Source: Membranipora membranacea (Eukaryota > Bryozoa > Gymnolaemata > Cheilostomatida > Membraniporidae). Taken from it: a stretch of 64,000 bases of DNA. The DNA lies in NCBI GenBank assembly GCA_914767715.1, contig OU612072.1, forward strand, positions 5,024,001 to 5,088,000, written 5' to 3'. A program made the translations under genes and the position numbers. This document shows, in pieces, positions 12,275 through 23,395 of this stretch. Below the pieces are notes generated by a model that did no database searches, was not told where the DNA came from, and saw nothing but the letters and a program-made list of their open reading frames with translations. Within the stretch, counting starts at the first letter, position 1. Each line of letters opens with the position of its first letter.

Positions 12275-14384
12275 ATGGCAAATCTAAGGATAATTCTGAT
12301 CACAGCAGCAGTATTGTCAGCGCTGGTGAAAGTAGGAGAATGCTCAGGTGAGGCAGGCTATGATAATGGGATATGATTTATGTGCGGGAAATTCAAATGA
12401 CAAATTCTTATTCACTTTTAGTAAGTCTCTAACCCGAGCACCTGTTACATTCAGGTGTCATAATATCTCTATCATACAAACATGAAAGACATGTGGCGGT
12501 TAGGGTGCTGGCATGAAGAGAAAAACACAGTAACTTACCAAAACTTACGGTGTATGTCTCTTAAAGCCAGCACTTTACCCACCCCATGTCTTTCAAGCTT
12601 GTAGACAGTTACATTATTTAGATGAATGTAACAGGTGCTTGGGGATAGAGACTGCGTTCTGTGCATTGTAATTCCCTGACAATAAATGCTATCTTACTTC
12701 GATGTGATGTGTCATGTTAAGTCTGTTATTTTTATACTACAACGAATACAACAAGCTTCGCTTTCCAGTTTACTTTCACTTTTGTTATTTTCTGTCCAAT
12801 TTACATCTTCATTCAATTTCAGCTGCTGCTGCTGCTTCTGCGTTGTGTCAGCCTGGATGGGTTTTGAGCTACAAAGATACATGTTTGAAACTCAGTGAGT
12901 TAACTGCAACTTGGCATGCTGCCAAGAGTAGATGTCAGTCACTAGGTGGAGATCTTGTCACTCTCGAGGGGCTACAGAAGGACTTGTTCATCAAGGGTTG
13001 GCTGCAATCAGAAGGTAATCGCAATAAATCAGCATTTGAAAACTCGCAGGCATATTAATTTCAATATTTATAAAGTCATATTTCCACAGAGATCGACCAT
13101 CGCAAACTATGTTCACTAATTCCTTTGAATTATCATTGATAAGTCACATACCTTTCGTTTTTCTGTTATCACAGTTTTTTTTATTTTCTTACCCTTGACA
13201 AACCTATTGAATTTATATTTTAGGTGTTGCGATGGTTGACAATGGTCCAACATATGCTCACAAAGGATGTTTCAGAGATTGGTCTGATCGAGTTTTAAGA
13301 GGGTTTAATGTGGTGACAGTGTTCTGTGACTTAGAATTCTGTGCAAACACATGCTTCAAAAAAGGTAAGTATCAATTGCGCACAAATATTTTTATACATT
13401 ATGATCTTTCGGTGTACTGTTTGGAGCTATGAATTTTAATCTTGTAGGAGTCAGATTAAGTTTAGAGCAAGGCTGATCACAAATCATCGTGTTAACCAAT
13501 ACTAGACCATGGCACAGTGACACGGTGCAATGTCATCAAGTCGATTCGGGTTTGATGCTAGTTCATTTGCTGACCCCATAAATAGTAATCATCACGCTAT
13601 GGACTGCTGTGCCTATATGTTCATGAATCAATATTTAATTTTCAATTATATTATGTTTATATTATGTTTCTATTATATCATTATTTTATTGATATCAAAT
13701 TGTTATTAAGTTGATATTATATTAATATTATATTAATATTATATTTATATTATATTTATATTATATTTGTCATTATATTTATATTACAGGGTATAGATAC
13801 ATGGGTGTGGAGAACGGAGAGCATTGCTTATGTGGAAACGAGACTAATTATGCCAGACATGGTTTATGTTCTGATGTGGGCTGTCAATGTAATAAGGCTT
13901 GCCTACGTGATAGCAGTCAGATCTGTGGAGATGTTTGGGCTATAAATATCTACGATATCAGTAAGCTTTGATATTCTCATTATAGATCATCAATTTCAAA
14001 ACTTCATAAGTGCATAGAAACCATCAATTGCGTGAGAAAACTGTTAAAAGAGGGTAAATAACAGATTGAATACTATGCATTTGGGTATTTACATTTTTGA
14101 TCTAAAGCTTGATATCGATCTTCATTGAGCTAAACCAATTATTGTTTATTTTTGTTCTAGGGCAGGAGCAGGGCATTTGGGTTGGCGGTCATGAACCAAT
14201 CAATGGAATATGGAGGTGGGATGGACTACACCAAGGGTATCTTACTAGAGATGGATGGGAAAGCGGTGAGCCTAGCAATGGTAACGGTGAACACTGCATG
14301 GCGTTAACTAAGTCCAGGATGCTTTGGAGTGACAAAATATGTGGAACGAACCTCAAATACATCTGTGAAAAGAGAGCATTATGA
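12275..14384 (+). CDS. secreted C-type lectin-like protein with a WSC domain inserted inside the lectin domain
   Basis: A complete five-exon gene encoding 266 aa: 12275-12347, 12823-13014, 13224-13364, 13790-13960 and 14161-14384 (TGA). Every intron is phase 1. Exon 1 is a signal peptide (MANLRIILITAAVLSALV...). Exon 2 (residues ~32-88) is the first half of a CTLD: CQPGW, YKDTCLKLS, TWHAAKSRCQSLGGDLVTLE. Exons 3-4 (~99-192) are a full WSC domain: KGCFRDW, FCANTCFKKGYRYMGVENG, HCLCGNE, ending SSQICGDVWAINIYDI. Exon 5 (194-266) is the second half of the CTLD: GIWVGGHEPINGIWRWDG, GWESGEPSNGNGEHCM, MLWSDKICGTNLKYICEK. EPS (cf. EPN/QPD) and WSD (cf. WND) occupy the Ca2+/sugar-site positions, so carbohydrate binding is possible. 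WSC domains are putative carbohydrate-binding modules. The WSC lies between helix 2 and the WIGL-like strand of the lectin fold. No transmembrane segment follows, so the product is probably secreted. A MITE sits in intron 1 and an AT repeat abuts the exon 4 acceptor. Confidence 0.93.
12424..12653. mobile_element. foldback MITE in intron 1 of the lectin gene
   Basis: About 230 bp with inverted ends (AGTCTCTAACCCGAGCACCT at the left; the right end matches in reverse with few changes). Inner arms also pair (AAAGACATGTGG...GGGTGCTGGC against GCCAGCACTTTACCC...CATGTCTTT). No clear target duplication is visible. It lies wholly inside intron 1 and would be spliced out. Confidence 0.75.
13640..13787. 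repeat. AT-rich simple repeat next to a splice acceptor
   Basis: Imperfect tandem copies of TATATTATATT-type units fill the 3' part of intron 3. They run directly into the acceptor (TTTATATTACAG) of exon 4, so they form its polypyrimidine/branch region. Confidence 0.8.
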
Positions 14385-14965
14385 GGGTATTGCCATTGTT
14401 TTTCGCGAATTCAATTAATGTGAGACAAACGTTAACAGAAAAAGCGCGATCATAAATATTTTTCTGCTTTACAAAGGATGATATACTTGTTAGATTATCC
14501 TTATCCTTATCCTGAATGGCAGTCAGAAACAAATATTTTTGTGTGCTTACTGGTCGCAGAATTGGTCGACTTGATTTTGCTGAACCATAATCTTTGCTCG
14601 ATATTTTTTAACTACAACACTGCAAGATTCAGATAAGTCACCTTTTTATGAATGGTCATTTTCTCTTAAGGTGCCAACAACGAGGATATGAACAGCTACA
14701 ATTTGTTTGGAAGGCATACAAATAATACTCTATATGACAAATTTCAGTTTTTCAAAATAGAAAATAGAGTCACAATCAAGTCGAGTGTTAAAAGTTTTGA
14801 TTAATGTAGTAATAGGTGTGTTGTGATTTCTATAGTATTATCGACATGAGGTGTCCCACACTTTACCAGCTGTCATGTCATCTTGGCCTAGGGTCTGTTA
14901 TTGCATGATCATGTTTAGATTCAATAGACAGGGGCAGAGGATATTGCACCTTTGTACCATATCAG
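14385..14965. other. 3' flank of the lectin gene
   Basis: No exon recognised. It presumably holds the 3' UTR; no canonical AATAAA is evident close to the stop. Confidence 0.35.
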
Positions 14966-16431
14966 TTATGCTGCCGTTGCCCCCTTGCAATATGCATATG
15001 CACTTGTAGTATATATAAAGTATATAAAATCTATATCAGGGTGTACGCATTGCTCGTTGATGATGTGACCTGAGAATTTCATTGAACTCTTACAGAACAG
15101 GCACTTCTTTGGTGTCAGATTTATTCCAGCATCTTTGAGACAATTTAGCACCTTCTGCACTTTATCATCATGTTCCTCCTCACTCACAGAGCTGTATACC
15201 AGTGAATCATCAATGAGGCACAGGACACCAGCGAATCCGTTAAGAATATCAAACATGCAGCGTTTAAAGACATCTAATCTTCTGAGCTGATTAGTCCGAA
15301 TGGCACACATTTATTACAGAAACGTCCTAATGGAGTGATCAATGTTGTAAGCCAGTCAGTCATTTTCTAGTGGTATCCACTAAACCTGAGATTGCACCAA
15401 GTTTGGTCATGAATTTTGCTCCTGAATCATTGCTAAAGTGTTGTCGACCGTACCGCTTGGATGTGAGTCAGGCGTTACAGTTCAGTTTACTCAGGTCAGC
15501 ATTTGCAGATTTGTGTAGGGTCTTCTTAAGGTACTTGAACCATCATCATCATCATCAACTTTGAAGCGGAGAGAGTTATCCTCTCTTGGGTACAGGTACT
15601 TGGACCCATAGTACTCATGCCGCACCCATGCCCGCCGGAAATCCGGCCTCTCTTTATATCTAAGAGGCAGAGGGGATTCTTTTTACTGCGTGTGGGATGT
15701 GCAAACACACAGTGGACCTCCAGTATTTCTAGTCCCGTTCCGCAAGGACCTGGCTAGGATGAATGGTGTGCCAGTACCAAATCAGAAATGACCACCCGCG
15801 CCGGGAATTGAACCTGGACCTCAAGGATCACAAGTCCGCACCAGTCGGTAGGAACAGTCAATTTAAATATGATACCCTACTCTCTATCTCATCAAGCAGC
15901 TAATTCCATAGGTACTTGTGGCTGTAACCCCTTGTACGGTATGTGCAACACAGTTGGTTTTCACATCCTCCCTTAGCTGAATTCTGTACTGCTCGGCGAC
16001 ATTGACTTTGCCTAAACCTGAGAAGATATAAGAGAACTCATCGTTTTATTGTACATATTAATCCTCATTTGAACAAAAATTGTGCACATTTATTTGATGG
16101 TATATCACATTGTATGAGACGAAGAGAGACACATGCACCTTTTAGTTAATCAGTTGGTGTTTTGATTATCCACAATGCAGATTATCAGTAGATCGATTTT
16201 TTTATTGTCAATTTCGAACTGCACATTTTCGAGACCTTTTACGGGTAGAAGTATACCACATGAACCAACAAACAGCTTCCTATCTGACGGTTGTAACTTC
16301 CTCTGGTCACCTTGATATTTCTTAATACCACACACTGTTACCTCTGCAAGGGAGTCGAGTTCAACTGAAGCTGTGAAATCTGGTCGACCACTGAACCTTA
16401 CCTGACCCGTCTGTGCTTTCTCTATTTTCAT
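14966..16431 (-). pseudogene. decayed Ty3/gypsy LTR-retrotransposon fragment (protease to reverse transcriptase)
   Basis: Read on the minus strand, 16431-16150 resembles the end of a retropepsin region (RKLQPSDRKLF...LLPVKGLENVQ). Next, 16025-15900 resembles the linker that precedes RT (GLGKVNVAEQYRIQLRED). 15530-14970 resembles the RT palm, with TTLITPLGRF, PFGLISSED and the catalytic region as CLIDDSLVYSS followed by EEEHDDKVQKVLNCLKDAGI. The frame is broken by several stops and frameshifts between these blocks, and a SINE splits the remnant at 15538-15909. Neither RNase H nor integrase nor LTRs were recognised, so this is an inactive fragment. It is a genomic retrotransposon relic, not a cellular gene. 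Confidence 0.85.
15538..15909 (-). mobile_element. tRNA-derived SINE nested in the gypsy remnant
   Basis: Flanked by the 9-bp direct repeat AGGTACTTG (15529-15537 and 15910-15918). On the minus strand the head near 15870-15785 has a B-box, GGTTCAATTCCCGG. A body follows (TTTGGTACTGGCACACCATT, GGTCCTTGCGGAACGGGACT), and the element ends in a (GAT)n tail, seen on the plus strand as the CATCATCATC run at 15541-15556. The same body occurs in a truncated copy at about 32935-33135. Confidence 0.8.
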
Positions 16432-17008
16432 TCATTGATTAACATCATGTGAGCTCCCAAAAGAAGGAACTGGTGGCTGAGAAATTAAAAAAAAGGGATT
16501 CAGTCTAACATTAAGATGGTGGCGTATAAAACAAGCATGTTTCCATTCATCATAACTAATTGTGGAAACTAAAAGCGGAGGAGGTAGCGATAGAAATAGA
16601 ATAACTCCATCGCATGGGCTTTCTACTTAGTCTACAGTGAGGGCCACCCTCAAGATTGTCCTGAGTGTAATGGCTGGTGATTTGATCAAATTATTTCAAC
16701 ACTTGATGTAGTGTACAGGCAGAATAAGGAGACTTTGTCTTTCACTATATCACCAGGAGTTGTCTGAAACTGCAGAAACTCCTACAACCGATCAGGTTGC
16801 ATGATAACAGCAACCTTGTATTATATTTTCTTTTTATGCTCATGCTTTGATCTGACAAGTTGTGGTTTATCAATTCAATCTATCAAATAAACACATTATT
16901 AATTACCATCACAAACTGACAATTATACACTCGATTGTTAGTTTCAGTTTTTCAGTTAGTAACTTTCCTTGTCTTTTCATTTGTCCAATAGAACACCTGT
17001 CGAAGTCA
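16432..17008. other. non-coding spacer, nothing recognised
   Basis: No exon, RNA gene or repeat end was identified between the gypsy remnant and the U2-headed SINE. Confidence 0.35.
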
Positions 17009-17017
17009 ATCAATAAG

Positions 17018-17238
17018 ATCGCTTCTCGGCCTATTGGCTAAGATCAAAGTGTCACTGCCAATGGCCGATTAGTGCCAGTTCAGTTTTGGCAGCTTGCTGC
17101 ACACTTATGATTAGGAGGTCCTCTATGGCCTCACCTTCTAGTTTTCTAGAATGTATCACATTCTCAGTATGAGGATTAGGGCACCTTGCGTCCCTCTTTA
17201 GGGGCTGCCCAATCTTCTGTTTCTCAGAAAACAGCAAG
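17018..17238 (+). mobile_element. retroposed element headed by the 5' end of U2 snRNA (SINEU-like)
   Basis: The first ~34 nt (17018-17051) match the 5' end of U2 snRNA, including ATCGCTTCTCGGCC and TTGGCTAAGATCAA, with one substitution and one extra A. The match then stops: the branch-site-recognition region and Sm site of U2 are absent. The remaining ~185 bp are unrelated and include a GGGCACC...GGGGCTGCCC stem near 17179-17212. The whole is flanked by the 9-bp direct repeat ATCAATAAG at 17009-17017 and 17239-17247, which marks it as one retroposed unit. It is not a functional U2 gene. Confidence 0.78.
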
Positions 17239-17572
17239 ATCAATAAGTCGACTTGTTTCATTTGATGTACTGAGCCCCATTTATAACGCTTGGAAACCAG
17301 GGTATTTGCCAAAATCTCAATTCAGAAAGAGAAATTAAGACGATTAATTTCATATTAAACTGCGAACTGGCAAACGCCAATCCTTGCCAATGTTTATTTA
17401 TTTTCCGCCTACTACTAACCCAACGACTGACTATCGTAACTTCGTCAAGCCCAGTTAACGTCACCGGTTGCCATTTGATTTTAAGCCAGTAGTGATTTGT
17501 GCCTTCAAATTGACAATTACTTATTCCGGACTTCAGTCAACAACCTTAGCAAATTATGTTCTATTTCTGTAG

Positions 17573-18124
17573 TTGATGATATTACAACTGACACTCTATT
17601 CGGTATGTTTCAGAAGATCCCATGCTGTCATCAATGCATTAATAAAGATAAATATTGCAATACTGTCAGACAAAAATGGTGATATTATAAAGAGTTTTAT
17701 CATGGTGTTGAGCATAGCTCGGGCCTATAGTCACAGTACAAAAAATGTGTTAATCACATTCAACTTTTTGCTTTGGATTAATCTCTATTATGACAAGAGC
17801 TATGTTGGATTTCAACTTGTTTCATCCAATTTCGACAAAATTTACGAGTCCAAAGATTCTAATGGTAGACATATACGCAAAATGTATGTCGATGACATCA
17901 CAGCCCCCTGCGCAAGACTCGCAAGCAAGTGTCAGCGAGATGTTTATTTCATGGATGCTTTAAATAATGATTTAGACTTGATGTTTCAGAAACAGCTGGC
18001 GAGCAGCTGGGTTGATTGTTTGTATATGGAAGAGAATATCCTGAAATATCCTGTAAGGAAGTGGTCATTTGAGTCTGTTTGGAGTGTAATTGGTTTTTTA
18101 AATTGTGTTATTGTGGCTGCTTAA
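17573..18124 (+). CDS. unidentified 183-codon open frame
   Basis: A continuous open frame of 183 codons, long for this AT-rich background. It has hydrophobic stretches near the N-terminus (IIKSFIMVLSIARAY) and a more ordinary soluble composition in its second half (MYVDDITAPCARLASKCQRD, LNNDLDLMFQKQLASSWVDC). I do not recognise a family, and no splice or start context supports it specifically. It could be an exon, a decayed retrocopy or chance. Confidence 0.2.
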   Translation: MMILQLTLYSVCFRRSHAVINALIKINIAILSDKNGDIIKSFIMVLSIARAYSHSTKNVLITFNFLLWINLYYDKSYVGFQLVSSNFDKIYESKDSNGRHIRKMYVDDITAPCARLASKCQRDVYFMDALNNDLDLMFQKQLASSWVDCLYMEENILKYPVRKWSFESVWSVIGFLNCVIVAA

Positions 18125-21065
18125 TTAGAAACTGTGATTTCCGTCGGATGGAAATTGCTTTGCTGAGTCGATGGACCTCTTGGTTGTATGATTCAGGAAA
18201 CATTTTAAATGGTAGATTTCTTTTTGGTGAGACTTGACTTCGGCTTCTTTTATGAATGTCTGTGTTTTCTGTTTGTTTGCATGAATTGAAATCTTGATGA
18301 TATGGCAGTACAGTGGATATGGATTGCTCTACCAGGCCAAGTTTTAAGCTATCTTGTGTTTTCAGGATAGATTTATGATTTAAAGATGAAACATACAGTG
18401 ATGCCCATATCACTACATGACACGCAGGAATTCATCTAGAAACCACGGTCCATGGCTGGTCTAAGCAGACTTAGCCCCCAAGCATCTCATTCCTTCACTT
18501 ATAGTCCTCAGTGTATTCTGAAATAAACCGTATTGTGCAATAATTGATGTTTTCTCCTCTTGTCACACACAGCATGGGAGGCTGCAAACTCTCAATATTT
18601 AGCTGCGACAATGGCAGCCCCTTTACAACACTCTATCAGGCCAACTTTGATATTTGTAGAGAACCTTTAACTTCGGTGTTAACAGCAGTATCCCAACTCA
18701 GACAACAAACCCAAGTGCTTTTCATTGCAGAATTCTCTCAGTTATGCTCTGCTATAAAAATTACAACATTGGAGGAATAAAATGCAGAAAAAATACATTA
18801 CCAACAAAGGAAGTGGTATAGCCCCAGCTATCAAGCTTTAGAACTGCTCTTCCTCATGTACTATGTTTGTTTTTGGTGCAACTTGCTCAATTTTTTGCCT
18901 GGCAGCCCAACTTCAGAGTTCGAAATTTCGCTAGACACCGCGTCACCAGATCATCATATCCAGCCAATCTCCTCTGAAGTACGTTCAAGAGGGCGCCGTT
19001 AAGTCTATCAGTATTAGATCTTTTATGTAAGACCAGACAATCAAGTTTGTCTCTGGTTTGTGATCAGCATAAGATGTGGAATGTTGTTCCGCAAGTTCAC
19101 ACCTCATTTGCACTTCTCCGAACTGTTCCTCCACCTTTTATGGCCATGATCTGCTCACAGTTTCCACCATTAGCATTAGTCTATTTACACTTCTACTTTA
19201 AACTTTTGCAAATCAATTTCAGAATATTATTATGGGTAATATGCAGAATATGCCTATCTACCCTATGAGAGCTGAAAAACGGACAAAATATAACTATGGA
19301 AAATTTTTCAATTTTGTTAATGAATCTTAGCATAACATGTTTCAGGAGAGTCGCTGAAAAAGCGGTCTAATAGCATTTACACACCCACATATGCACACAC
19401 TAACTCTTTATTTGGTATAAGTTGTTGCAATATTACAAGTTTATATATGCTTATATAGTATGAAATAATGCTATATTCAATTTAAGTACCAGTTCTTGAG
19501 ATATTTGCATTAGTGCACAGCATCTGCTTTTAGTTTTTAAAGGATCACACTCAGGATGAAATCTAAATTCAGTGTGTAACATACGTGGGACAGTTGTGAA
19601 TAATGCTGCTCTCTGCTTTTGGAATCGGCTGATTGGCAAAGTTTATGAGTGAAATAATATTGCTTGAGCCAAACACCAATGTCACGATAATCATAAGGAG
19701 AAACTCAAGGATAGGGAGATCTGTAGATCTGCTGAAGGTCAAGACATCATTACACTGATGTTAGAGACAGAAAAGCGATAAGTGTCTCATCATTAACAAG
19801 GTTATTCCGGGTCGAAAGTGTATTCATTTTCAGACTAGCATTTGCAATTCTATGGCGGCTCTAATGTTTTTTAGACGTCGCAAGCACAGTGCATTTTGCC
19901 AATTCTATCCGCAGAGCAATGATATATCTGAGACAGAATGGATCATAAGGCATATTTTAGTGACATAAAGTGTTTCTATGAATTTTTCTTACTTGGTCAC
20001 AATGCACATTAATGTATTTTCATCAAGATCATAAATTTCTTAATGTGTAAGGAAGTAAGCCACTAGCCAGTGGCAGATCAACTTATCTATTCCACGTTCT
20101 ATTCCATTGATCTTGTTTCATGCATCTTATACAATGACAAAGTATAGAACATTCACAATATCGAGGTAATATAATTGTAACTGGTCCCGTTTACTTGGGA
20201 GAATGGCTTTCAACACGGCAGATCAGAGTAACAACCAATATTTGTTGGAAGCTAACTTTTTCCTTTATTGAATCATAAGAACTGAGAAACCTTTGTGATG
20301 CTGCGTGTTAAAACTGTAAATAATGACAATGGTTGATAATATGTGACATACAACTAAATGATATCAGTATACAAGGTGTGAACATCAAATACGATAAAGG
20401 ATTAATATCTGTCAGAGGTGATGAAGACTAGCCTCAGTAGTCTCTGGTGTACGTTCTAAGTGGCATTCTTAGGTAGCTTGTTGAATATGACAAACAATAG
20501 ATTTGTGTGCACTGTGTAGTAAGCTGAATGCCAAAAGAGTAAGTCAGTGCTTTTATATGATGGTTGTTACTGTACCAGGATGATCGAATCATGAAAGGTA
20601 ATAGAAAAAAGTAAAAATAGGGTTGATAGTGTCACAATATTCGGAAATTGATTCACACGGTCAATGAGACAAAAAAACAAGGCTAACACAACTGGACACA
20701 CCGGACACACCAAGGCAGCCACCTAACTGTTAGCTCTGGTCAAACAAAGGACCGCAAGTCACCCAGAGATGTGAGGAGAGTTATGGATCAACATGTTTTG
20801 CAATTGGGAATAAAAACACCAAAATAAAGCTGTTTCACTGTTTTGTGGTAAATGAAATTGAAGGGTGAATAATCATCTTAGAAAAAAAATACTTGCTAAC
20901 AATATTGAACGTTGAAACTGGCAATAAAATTTATGAATAAAAAAGCACATCTCAGTATAAAAAAAGGCTTTAGTTGAAAACCAGAACACAAAGAATATAC
21001 TCTAAGAATTTAAAGAATTACACAGATAGACATTTAAAATGTTCAAGTTACTAAATGTTTGAAAC
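18125..21065. other. long non-coding stretch downstream of the GPCR
   Basis: No exon, RNA gene or element ends recognised in nearly 3 kb. A few open frames of 60-100 codons exist on both strands without family resemblance. Confidence 0.4.
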
Positions 21066-22028
21066 TCAGTGAGCTGTGATAGCTCTGATTTCAGGATTTC
21101 GCCATATGCATAAAATAGATCGCCATTCACTTCTGTAGCCTTTGGTAAAGAAAGCGAAGGCTGCAATGTTGAGCACCCCATAACAACAATAAAGGAAGTG
21201 TGCATATGATGATATGTTTGACGATACAATGAAATCACTCATATTGAGCAAATCACAAACAAAGTACAAAGTAAATGCACTAAAACATAAAAAGTACAGT
21301 AACATTGTAGCTATAACATAATATTTGGCAGCATTTCTCAACTGGGAGTCGTTCTCACTCATTTCTCCGCTAACTCTTCTCATTCCCACCAGGTCTTTAG
21401 CAATCAGTGCTACGAATATAAGCACCAGAACCGCATGTGTGATGATGAGAAGTGAGATAGAATATTTGACAAATCCCTCGTCCCAATTATGTAATCCAGG
21501 TCCTCTCTCAAAACAAATTCCTTCCTTGTTGAAGAGGTCCCTAGTTATTACAATAACACAACTCACGAAAAAAAATAAAGCTATCCAAACAGGAAACTTT
21601 CTGGTAAAAAGCAGATTGTCATACACCATAGGCTTTGAGAGTGTGAGCCACCTATCTATTAGTGAGTAAAGTTGGATTCCATACTTGAAAAAAGTTAAAG
21701 AGTCGACTACAAACATTGAAGATATTGTCAAGGCATAGCTTGATGTAACAAATCTTCTGAAATTGCAATTTGTCATAGGAAGATTTGCTGCAGCGTAGCA
21801 CAAATCTACAATGGTGGTAATCATCACAGCCATGTAGAATACTGTCCCTTTAATTCTTTTCAGCTTGCTGATGATCACAGCGTGAATGATGTTTAGCAGC
21901 AGTGAGATAACAATCACAATGATATTCAACCATTCCAGTGCAGGTAGCATACAAAGCCTGGTCTCCTGTTCATAACAAAATTTCACCACCATCGCATTGT
22001 TTGTACTATTTGAACTCATACTGACCAC
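21066..22028 (-). CDS. rhodopsin-like (class A) orphan G-protein-coupled receptor
   Basis: An intact single-exon gene of 320 aa with seven hydrophobic segments. Class A landmarks are present but drifted: Asn46 in TM1 (SLLLNIIHAVI), Asp75 in TM2 (TTIVDLCYA), Cys88 before TM3 and Cys172 in the second extracellular loop (likely disulfide). Asp-Arg-Trp at 125-127 replaces DRY, and GVLNIAAFAF in TM7 replaces NPxxY. The N-terminus has N-glycosylation sequons (NST near residue 7) but no cleavable signal peptide. The third intracellular loop is short (KDLVGMRRVSGEMSENDSQLRNAAK). The ligand is unknown. Intronless structure is common among invertebrate lineage-expanded chemoreceptor-like GPCRs. A broken paralogue lies in opposite orientation at 24829-25850. 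Three Met codons occur at the start (positions 1, 4 and 13); I used the first. Confidence 0.87.
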   Translation of the reverse strand: MVSMSSNSTNNAMVVKFCYEQETRLCMLPALEWLNIIVIVISLLLNIIHAVIISKLKRIKGTVFYMAVMITTIVDLCYAAANLPMTNCNFRRFVTSSYALTISSMFVVDSLTFFKYGIQLYSLIDRWLTLSKPMVYDNLLFTRKFPVWIALFFFVSCVIVITRDLFNKEGICFERGPGLHNWDEGFVKYSISLLIITHAVLVLIFVALIAKDLVGMRRVSGEMSENDSQLRNAAKYYVIATMLLYFLCFSAFTLYFVCDLLNMSDFIVSSNISSYAHFLYCCYGVLNIAAFAFFTKGYRSEWRSILCIWRNPEIRAITAH

Positions 22029-22156
22029 AATTTATCACAATTCATTTATCTTTGCTGCCTGTAGACACCGGTATTCCAAAACAGGGAACAGATGAAATGA
22101 TAACCTTCACCACACTATTTTATAATAATGTTTAAGCTACAATTTTGTGTTAATAC

Positions 22157-23395
22157 CAGAGACTATAGATATAGAGACCTTCCATTTGCGCATAAAATGC
22201 GAATAGCCAATCAGCGTTATTTAACGGTCACGCCCACTTCTGGTTGTAAAGTAAACGCTGCTGCCTTGGACAGCAATGGGTTTCTCAATAAAATTTCAGG
22301 TTTTTAACCTGAGTTATTTGAGGCAAAATAACCACAATCTTGATGACAAAACCAGATCAGACAGCAACAAAGTCACTATCAACTTGTTGTTGCATACTTA
22401 GCCAGAGATTTATATTATACAGGCCTGTATTTTTGTAAGAAAGTAAGGGGGCTGTGCAGTATAATCCATCATTGTTGCCCACTGCGATATAATGATGGCC
22501 TGACATAGGTTAGCTGTTGTGATGAGATTCATGGACAAAGTTTTCATGTGTGAGGACAAGAGGAAGAGGGCTTCTTTTTGTTTGTTAATATATGCTCTAA
22601 GATTAATATAAAAAAATTTAATCATGGTGACTAGTACCAACCATACACACACATTCAAAACTGAAGTAAGAATGGCATCAGAGTAAAGTGCAACGTCAGC
22701 AGATTCATACGGACAATTCAATGCTGACAAATGTAAAGAATTTACTGCATTGAGAGATAGAAGACCTCCCTCTCTGCCTCAAAGTTATTGTGGGATGGTT
22801 GGGGCTATGAAAACCTTATTTTTACAAATCGCCTTGAAAACTTGTTTGGGCTTCATAGACAGATTCAGAGCAGTTCAAAGCAAATGTCTTCAGGCAACAA
22901 TCAGCAGTATGCTGACTGAAAACGGGAAAACTTAGACTTTTTGAGGATGATACTTTTCTCAGACCTATGCTATAGAAAGTTTCTGTGCTGGCCTAACTGA
23001 TGAATTCAATTCAGTCACCGGAACTGGAGAATATAACATCAGTGCTTGTTCACATTTAACTATTTTCACATTGAATATTCAATGTTCTATACATATGGGG
23101 GCTACATTACCAAAAGGTCATCCACCAAGTATTTTGTTTCCTTGATGCCTATATTTTATATAAAAGTCACATCTTAGATTTCATTTGTCCCAGTTGATAT
23201 TATTGAGAGTTTTGTGTGAATGTACTTATAAAATAAACGACTAAATCATTCACCTTGTCAATTTTTGATAGTAATTTCATAGCACTGGGTACAGCGATTA
23301 CCACCAGAAAGGGGCGGAGCCTAATTTTCAATGTGTTCGCATCGGTTATATACATTATCATGGCAAGTGGAAGGTCTCTATATCTATAGTCTCTG
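22157..23395. mobile_element. 1.24-kb DNA transposon-like element with CAGAGACTATAGATA ends
   Basis: The ends are inverted repeats that begin CAGAGACTATAGATATAGAG and continue for about 28 bp with almost no mismatch. The flanks carry the direct repeat TTAATAC at 22150-22156 and 23396-23402. An 8-bp GTTAATAC duplication is possible if the last base of the right end is counted as target; CAGAG ends and 8 bp would suit hAT. No transposase was recognised. The element holds a 106-codon minus-strand open frame (22410-22730). It separates the intact GPCR from its broken inverted copy. Confidence 0.85.
22410..22730 (-). CDS. open frame of unknown function inside the 1.24-kb element
   Basis: 106 codons with two hydrophobic segments (LTSVLNVCVWLVLVTMIKFF and MNLITTANLCQAIIISQWAT) and a polar, Lys-rich linker. 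It could be a captured fragment of a membrane-protein gene. It does not resemble a transposase, and I see no convincing alignment with the neighbouring GPCR. It may also be chance. Confidence 0.22.
   Translation of the reverse strand: MSALNCPYESADVALYSDAILTSVLNVCVWLVLVTMIKFFYINLRAYINKQKEALFLLSSHMKTLSMNLITTANLCQAIIISQWATMMDYTAQPPYFLTKIQACII

Noticed and set aside
17018-17051. U2 snRNA gene
   Set aside because: Only the first ~34 nt match. The branch-site-pairing region, Sm site and 3' stem-loops are missing, and target duplications mark a retroposon.
17573-18124. Confident protein-coding gene from the 183-codon open frame
   Set aside because: No recognisable family, domain, signal or splice context. 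Kept only as a low-confidence entry.
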